Assembly: GCA_004802705.1 (NCBI GenBank)
Contig: SGPL01000020.1
Coordinates: forward strand, 1 to 64,000
DNA from: Bondarzewia mesenterica
Lineage: Eukaryota; Basidiomycota; Agaricomycetes; Russulales; Bondarzewiaceae
Length of the DNA stretch: 64,000 nucleotides
Direction: 5' to 3'
The position numbers and the translations under genes were made by a program. The number at the start of each line of letters is the position of its first letter. Within the stretch, counting starts at the first letter, position 1. The notes below the pieces were generated by a model that was not told the origin of the DNA, ran no database searches, and was given only the letters and a program-made list of their open reading frames with translations. Positions 58,462-64,000 of this stretch are shown in pieces.

Positions 58462-59405
58462 ATGCGCACCTCTATCTGCCTCTCCCTTCTCGCCGCCTTC
58501 TGCGCCCTTGTCAGCGCAGTCCCTAACGCTGCCAACGAAGGCTACGGCGTCCAAGCTCGTAGGCCCGCACCTTCCAAGCGAGCTGATGCCGCCCGCCCGC
58601 TGCCCTCCAAGCGTGCCGTACGCCACTCTCTCTCCCTCGTCCCGCCCGTCTGACCGCCCGCCGTTTGTTTATTATCTTACAGCCCATGAAGCGCGACGTT
58701 GAAGGCCGCGCGGCTCACCCGCAGCCCTCCAAGCGTGCTCCTGCGCCGGCACCCTCCAAACGTGCCTACGCCCCTCAGCCTTCCAAACGCGCCTACGCGC
58801 CCCAGCCTTCCAAACGTGCCCCCGTTCCTCAGCCATCCAAACATGCCCCCCGGGCCGAGCCCCAGCCATATGAGCGTGCGTATGCCGCCCAGCCTTCCAA
58901 GCGTGCGTACGCCGCCCAGCCTTCCAAGCGTGCGTATGCCGCTCAGCCTTCCAAGCGCGCGGCAGTCCCACAGCCGCTCGACCATGAACTGTCCAAGCGC
59001 AGCCAGGAGGAGCGGAGCGAGTCTGAGGAAGTCGTGTTCGACACCGTGTCGGACCAGCTGTGTCCCGCCGAATTGTCCGTGTGCGCGATCAACCCCGCGG
59101 AGACGGCGTCGTCGCTCGAGGACCTCGTTCATCATGGCTTTGAGTGCGTCGACTTCAAGTCGGACTTGGAGAGCTGTGGGGGGTGCGGGATTGTCGATCC
59201 TGTGTAAGTTTTTTTTAGAACTTTTTGATGGATGTAGATGTGGATATCGTGATGCTGATGCTCCCATCGATGTGGATGTAGGCACAATTGCATGGCGATT
59301 CCTTATGCGACCACCGTCTCTTGCGTCGTTGGTCGTTGTGAGGTCAACAACTGCGAGGTTGGCTACGAGGTCTCTGCGGATGGCAACTCTTGTGTCCAGG
59401 TCTAA
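58462..59405 (+). CDS. Secreted precursor: tandem Lys-Arg repeats plus Cys-rich CPL1/PriA-like domain
   Basis: Exons 58462-58617, 58683-59203 and 59282-59405 give 266 residues. Residues 1-19 are a signal peptide (MRTSICLSLLAAFCALVSA). Residues about 30-175 contain eleven Lys-Arg sites, mostly as PSKR followed by Ala. These include two AYAPQPSKR units and three identical AYAAQPSKR units; two further units have degenerate sites (PSKHA, PYERA). Such dibasic sites are cleaved by the Golgi protease Kex2, which would release several near-identical nonapeptides; this is inference. The C-terminal about 80 residues have ten cysteines (CPAELSVCAI, ECVDFKSDLESCGGCG, HNCMAIP, SCVVGRCEVNNCEVGY), matching the CPL1-like domain of Cryptococcus Cpl1 and mushroom PriA proteins. 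Introns 1 and 2 restore this reading exactly. Confidence 0.85.
58716..58968 (+). repeat. Tandem 27-base coding repeats
   Basis: Imperfect 27-base units encoding AYAPQPSKR or AYAAQPSKR. The last three units (about 58878-58958) are nearly identical at the DNA level, pointing to recent unit duplication. Confidence 0.85.
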
Positions 59406-60843
59406 ACACGAGGAAGAGAGCATTTTCCGACTTGGAAGCCGTCCTCCATCCCACTAGCAAGTTATATTACCATCCGCCCGGTTATATCCTCAATGCAGCC
59501 GTCCCGAGCACAAGCCACAAGCACGATAGAAATAGACGTTTCCTACAATTTTTCTGCCGCGACGACCCCTTGCACTTACTTTCAGCCAATTTCCAGCGGT
59601 TTCGGGCATTCTCTCATCCCTTGTCAGTATCTCTCATCCTTTTCTATGTTCCTTCCCTGTGACATATAATTGGGTGCGCGGGGTTGTCATCTGTCTCGGC
59701 CTCTTTTCTATAATTATTCTACGGTCGTGGCCCGTTCATTCCCCCCATCCCTTGTTTAATTCATTTGGGTTTTTCGTAACATACGGTCTCATACGGTACA
59801 TGGTCATGTTGTATCGAGTGCCTCGAGGCTCATAGATGTGTTCACTATTGCTCTTTTTGAGATGCCGATATGTGTGATGTTCATGCACGTGACTGAGCAT
59901 GTGTTTGCTGAGTGCTCTTTTGCTGAGATGTCCCCAAGTCGAGTGCTCTAGATTTCAAAAAAACGCTTGTGTTTTATTTTTTTTATTCTTGGTCTTCGTC
60001 ATTGGCATCTGCCGAGGGCCACTTGGGGTGCGAACGAATGGGAGAGGCAGGAGTGACGGAGTGGAACAGTCAGCGGAGTGTGCGTGATCGAAATGTTAAA
60101 ACGCAAAAGGCGACGACAAATCGGACAAAGCCAGTGTCCGAGCTCGGGCACGCGGATTGCCCAAGTGGCGCTTCCTAATAACGCGTCCTTCGTTCACTGC
60201 CCATTCAGACGCTCAGTCATAGTCAGTCACGCCCCTCTGAATGCCCATGCAATAAACTCCAATAACAGTGAACACGGACGGTAGGGCTGAGAACTCGCTG
60301 AGTCAACGCGACGGATGGAGGAAAGAAAAGGAAAGAAACGTGACAAGCGCCTGACTCACGGGGGCTTACGCGATCGAGGAATCCAAGGGAGCGCTGAAGA
60401 GTGGGCCGATTCCGACTTGTATATTACAACCAACCAACCATGGCCCCATCAACGCTTCCTCTCCTCGTCCATCGACCCACTCGTCTTACACACCATCCTC
60501 CTCATTCGTATATATACTTCCCATCCTGTGTCCTTTTTTCCTTCCCTCGCGACGAGTCCATCTCCCGACGCGTTTCGACTCTTAGTTTTTCCCGATCTCA
60601 TTTTCACCCCCGACGCCGCCGTGATTTCCACCGATCGAATCAACGGGTATCACAACCGGACGTACGCGTGAATATAGGTGAATATCCCCTCCTAGTTCCC
60701 GATTTCCGATATCCGAGGGTAGTCAGTTCTGACACACACACCCGCCCTACCCAGCCAAGCCAATATTCCAATTTGATTTCCCACCCTCCCACTTTCTCCG
60801 TCATCGTCGTTTGACATAAAAAGACCCGTTCCCCGCCGCGCAG
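59406..60843. other. Intergenic or 5' region of the next gene
   Basis: No confident gene. An ATG at 60440 in good context (CAACCATGG) opens 74 codons, ending at a GTACGC donor that would join in phase to the exon at 60844. The encoded sequence is low-complexity (His/Arg/Pro), so this may be untranslated leader. Confidence 0.4.
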
Positions 60844-61998
60844 GCCTCTCCACGTTACTCTTTTTTTTCGAAGCTGGCGTGCTTCACCGTTTGCACGCTC
60901 GTCTCGATCTCTGTCTCGTGTTTCGCCCTCGTCCTCTGCCTCCGTTTCACCCCCATCATCATCGAGGACGCCACTGCCGTCCTCGAACACGGTAAAGCAA
61001 AGACCCGCGTTTATTTCGACGCGTGCAGGGCGCAGCGTGCGCGCGTGCTCCGACGCGTGGAGACTCGCATCGACATTCGTCTCGCTTTTGCGATCGACTT
61101 GTACGCGGTGGACGCTGCCGCGCGAGGTATGCCGCACGCGGACGCGGGTGCGTCCGCGCGCGTGTATTATGACCTTTCGTATCTCCTTGCTGCCGCTGCC
61201 AGGGTTGTTGGCTATGCGGGTTATTTGATCGTAAGTTTCTCCTCAGTATTGTTAAAGGACGTTCATGCTCACGCCAGAATCATACTTTGCAAGAGCGTCG
61301 GCACGTGGCTCCTGCCCATCGCCGCAACCCCTCCGCCCACCCGCACACTCACGTATCGACCACGTCCGACGAAGGGGCACGAATTACCTATGCAAACCCG
61401 ACACGTCATTCTGAACGAACAAAGACAGCCCTTCGTGACCGCGTCACCCGAGCACACTATCTTGCTCCTCCCACCTCCCAACATAAATACCGCATCGCCA
61501 TCCAAATCTACAAGCCTGCCAGAGCGCCACGTATCTTTTCACGAACCTTCCTCCGCCGTCCAACGCACTGCATCCAACCCTACGCCTATAAGCCCGACGC
61601 ACTCAACAACCCCACAATCATCCGATGAAACTCTGACCCCCTCGCTCCTCAGTACGTCCCATCAACAACAGCAGCACTCTCCAGCGCCATCGCCCCCACC
61701 CTCAGCCGACGCGGCGGAACATCGTAGACGCGTCAGTCTCCGCTTGACACGTCCATGGCGCAAGCGTCCGTCGAGTGCTGGTCGGGCAGAAGAGGGTGTG
61801 ATGGGGGTGTCGGAGCTTGGAGAGCGCGTCGAAGATCAGAGGCCACATCAACCGGCGACGTTTACGGGGCACGAGGCGAAAGAGGAAATGGTGGAGAATG
61901 GCTATGAGGCCGAGATGACTCCTCAAGAAGAAACGGGAATGGGCCACCTGATGGCGGCGGTGAGATGCGAAGGTTTCCCAACAAAGTCTAGATGCTGA
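60844..61998 (+). CDS. Unknown Ser/Pro-rich protein with one N-terminal hydrophobic helix
   Basis: Not recognised. Exons 60844-61230 and 61294-61998, with the 5' exon unresolved (no in-frame ATG before 61129 in this exon). The exon opens with a transmembrane-like helix (FTVCTLVSISVSCFALVLCL). It continues with FTPIIIEDATAVLEHGKAKT, RVYFDACRAQRARVLRRVE and IRLAFAIDLYAVDAAARG, a folded-looking region, and a second hydrophobic patch (YLLAAAARVVGYAGYLI). After the intron comes a disordered Ser/Pro/Gln-rich tail with a basic cluster (RRRVSLRLTRPWRKR). The last 17 or so codons before the stop at 61998 lie antisense to the broken ABC gene, so the 3' end appears to be borrowed sequence. Confidence 0.5.
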   Translation, partial: ASPRYSFFSKLACFTVCTLVSISVSCFALVLCLRFTPIIIEDATAVLEHGKAKTRVYFDACRAQRARVLRRVETRIDIRLAFAIDLYAVDAAARGMPHADAGASARVYYDLSYLLAAAARVVGYAGYLIVSFSSVLLKDVHAHARIILCKSVGTWLLPIAATPPPTRTLTYRPRPTKGHELPMQTRHVILNEQRQPFVTASPEHTILLLPPPNINTASPSKSTSLPERHVSFHEPSSAVQRTASNPTPISPTHSTTPQSSDETLTPSLLSTSHQQQQHSPAPSPPPSADAAEHRRRVSLRLTRPWRKRPSSAGRAEEGVMGVSELGERVEDQRPHQPATFTGHEAKEEMVENGYEAEMTPQEETGMGHLMAAVRCEGFPTKSRC

Positions 61999-62316
61999 AG
62001 GTCATTCTTGGACAGAATTACACATAAAGGTGCAAATGGCAAACTCCACTTACAAGGTTTACGAGATTCTTGCACGTACCTCCAATAATGCAGTCTTTTC
62101 ACCTGAACCAAATCCAACCACAGCCCAGCTCTCTCCATCATTCACAGTCCACTCCAAGTCACGAAAGACATGTCGCGCCCGATCAGGGTCACCAAACCGG
62201 TAAACATTGGCCTTGGGGATGTGGAGAATCCGGCTAGATTTTCCAACAGTTGAAAATCTTCTACAAGGACCAGTCTGCGTCGACGTCAGAATTCTTGAAA
62301 CAATTTTAGGCGCCAT
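61862..62316 (-). pseudogene. Truncated 5' end of a mitochondrial-type ABC ATPase gene
   Basis: Exon 1 (62080-62316) starts with ATG and a presequence-like MAPKIVSRILTSTQTGPCRR, then ARHVFRDLEWTVNDGESWAV and the P-loop VVGFGSGEKTALLE, in which Glu replaces the expected third glycine of Walker A. A GTACGT...TAG intron leads to exon 2 (61987 downward), TLLGNLRISPPPSGGPFPFLL, which still follows this ABC family. After about 61920 the frame turns into unrelated sequence and stops at 61862. Signature, Walker B and all later motifs are missing on this strand as far as the next gene. The piece is therefore a broken gene end, overlapping antisense with the 3' end of the plus-strand gene at 60844-61998. 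Whether it is transcribed is unknown. Confidence 0.65.
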
Positions 62317-62566
62317 CCATGTAAGCAGCTGTAAGTAGTCTCTGCAAATATGTCAAGGCAAGTGAGGCTTGAGCCTTGCCGACGGAAGTTAGAGAGCGAC
62401 AAAGCTATAAGTGCTTGATGGTCGGGCGGCTCACTGAGGTACTACTACGTACAGCTACTGACTTCGGTCATTGCCGACCCTTCCGAATCATCTCCACCCA
62501 TCTCCACCCGCACAGTTTTTTTTGTGTAAAAACCAACCCAATAAACAACAAGTGATAGGCGTTACA

Positions 62567-64000
62567 TTACAGCTTGAATCCGATGACAGCCTGCACCAGC
62601 CCATCCCTCATTTTCGTAATAGTTGCCCACTCGGGAAAGAATGCCAATGCCTCTTCCAGCGCCGGGATGTGGGCACCAACACCGCTTGTAGAGACTCCTC
62701 CGGGAGGATTCGAAATTGTGGTCGCGCTACCTCTGAAGTCGCTCCCGAAGCCCGCGGCCCACATACCTTGATATTCTGCCCAAGAACAAGTGATGCGACC
62801 TTCCACAGCTTCATTCCCGTCCCCACCTTCGCTCTCGCTCCACTCAACTTCGATCTGGAATGTACGTCCCCATTTTCTGCTCCAGAGCCTCACCTCGCGT
62901 ATATTGACACCCTTCGGCACATCATACTCATGCCATTCTTCTTTATTGCTCCCGTTTTCAAAGGAGCCAGGAGTGAGAAGCACACGATATCGCCTGATGT
63001 CTCGTCCATCGAGGTGTATTCCACAAGAGCGAGTGTTCGTCCCACGGATTAGAAAACGCGCAGACAAAGAGTCAAGCCTCGTTGCATTGAAATATATCCA
63101 AACCTCTTCTTGAGCTATGATCTTGTCCGGTATTCTCTCGTACTGTGGACGTGCGAGCTGTTGGCCATCATCGGCCTGTTTGATCCTCAGCGGTGCATTG
63201 GAGATGAACGCTGGGGCTGGCATCAGGGACTGATCGAGCTCCCAAGAGCATGTCCGCTGCTTGTTGGGATTGTCTTCACAGTGGACTTGCGCATCGCCGC
63301 CCCAGGACGATGGCAATGCTTCGACGACACGCTCGACATATCCTGGGACACCTCGCAATTCTGTTACAGCGCGCAGGGCATGCGGACTATGGGCATATGA
63401 TTCACCGAAATGAGGGGCGTCGATGGAGGCGGAGATGTTTTGGAGTTCGACCCGATGGCCGAAGAATATTTTGCATCGCGCATCATCTGTGTCGAACGGC
63501 CACATAAGCCATGAGTATGCTGTCGAGGCTATAAATATCACGAGCATGAAAATGGTGAGCATGCGATGCGTTTGATGTGCGAAAGGTGCCAGAGGAATGG
63601 ATATCAAGACGGAGAGCAGAGATAACGGGGCGTACACTATACAGCATGGCATCAGTTTTGAATGAAACCGAGCGCATTAGGGTATGGTTTCACTGACCGA
63701 TACCGACCCAACCTCCATCTACTACAGTCTGAGACATCGCTCCCACCCATAAAAAGGCAATCGTTCCCAACAGAACCACAGGAACAGGTATGGATGCCAG
63801 GACCTCTAGAATCCACCAGAAGAACGCTCTGTCTTGCACACCCTCATCGATAGCCTCCTCTGACTTTGAACTTGATTTATGAGGTCGGCGCCCAATGAGC
63901 GGCGTGCTCTCCGAAGTCTCGATCTCTCTTTCCTGGGTGTCCGTATTCGAAGAGTTATCCTCGTCCTCTTCAGGCAGTTGCTCGACATTACCCAAGGAAC
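62567..64000 (-). CDS. PFF1: Vacuolar membrane M28-type peptidase, C-terminal part (runs off the window)
   Basis: Partial: the 5' end lies beyond 64000. Exons 63698->64000 and 62567-63636 are joined by a GTCAGT...TAG intron. The visible portion is the C-terminal half of the Pff1 (FXNA-like) family, zinc peptidases embedded in the vacuolar membrane. It has an acidic loop followed by STPLIGRRPHKSS, then helices FFWWILEVLASIPVPVVLLG, YAPLSLLSVLISIPLAPFA and MLTIFMLVIFIASTAYSWLM. A long lumenal domain follows (KIFFGHRVELQNIS, SARFLIRGTNTRSCGIHLDG, RVLLTPGSFENGS) and ends IPALEEALAFFPEWATITKM. The catalytic M28 domain with its metal ligands is outside the window and cannot be checked. Confidence 0.82.

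Noticed and set aside
58677..59423. 248-codon minus-strand frame opposite the Lys-Arg repeat gene
   Set aside because: Created by the repeat itself. The plus strand has signal peptide, Kex2 sites and a cysteine pattern that splice exactly.
61287..61628. Alternative plus-strand frame within the unknown gene at 60844-61998
   Set aside because: Its Arg/His/Thr-rich content is less natural than the competing Ser/Pro frame, which continues in phase from the upstream exon through an AG at 61292-61293.

Overview
The window looks like a gene-dense stretch of a basidiomycete nuclear genome, most likely a mushroom-forming agaricomycete. Nearly every gene is split by short introns of about 45-85 bases. 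The spliced proteins are fungal housekeeping and signalling families (siroheme synthesis, Cox6, Sho1, Sin3, Syo1, Isc1, Ark-type kinase), mixed with families typical of mushrooms (DUF6593, DUF5648, a CPL1/PriA-like secreted protein). No bacterial operon, CRISPR array, rRNA, tRNA or intact transposon was seen. Exon boundaries were derived by hand from splice sites, reading phase and family motifs.

Left part (1-23 kb): MET1 uroporphyrinogen-III methyltransferase; COX6; an 11-exon gene of unknown function; a 722-residue unknown protein; a CDP-alcohol phosphotransferase; a Zn2Cys6 transcription factor; a DUF2235 hydrolase; an HTH plus SAM-like protein; a FHIT-type HIT hydrolase; and the WBP11-like splicing factor.

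Middle (23-45 kb): RNF10/Mag2-type RING ligase, divergent from WBP11; the osmosensor SHO1; a small unknown protein; the co-repressor SIN3, carrying what looks like a one-base frameshift; a single-pass membrane protein; SYO1, which imports 5S-RNP proteins; the sphingolipid phospholipase ISC1; and a 6-phosphogluconate-dehydrogenase-like oxidoreductase.

Right part (45-64 kb): an Ark/Prk-family kinase with a very long Ser/Pro-rich tail; a Ctr-type copper transporter; exonuclease V; then a looser, accessory-looking zone (53.4-62 kb). That zone holds a secreted DUF5648 protein, a DUF6593 protein, a secreted precursor with tandem Lys-Arg repeats and a Cys-rich CPL1-like domain, an unknown membrane protein, and the broken 5' end of an ABC ATPase gene. 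A vacuolar M28-type peptidase (PFF1-like) runs off the right edge.

The genes are independently transcribed and do not form a single pathway. The most interesting items are the Lys-Arg repeat precursor, the apparent SIN3 frameshift, the truncated ABC gene fused tail-to-tail with its neighbour, two GC-AG introns placed inside catalytic motifs, and a 12-base microexon.
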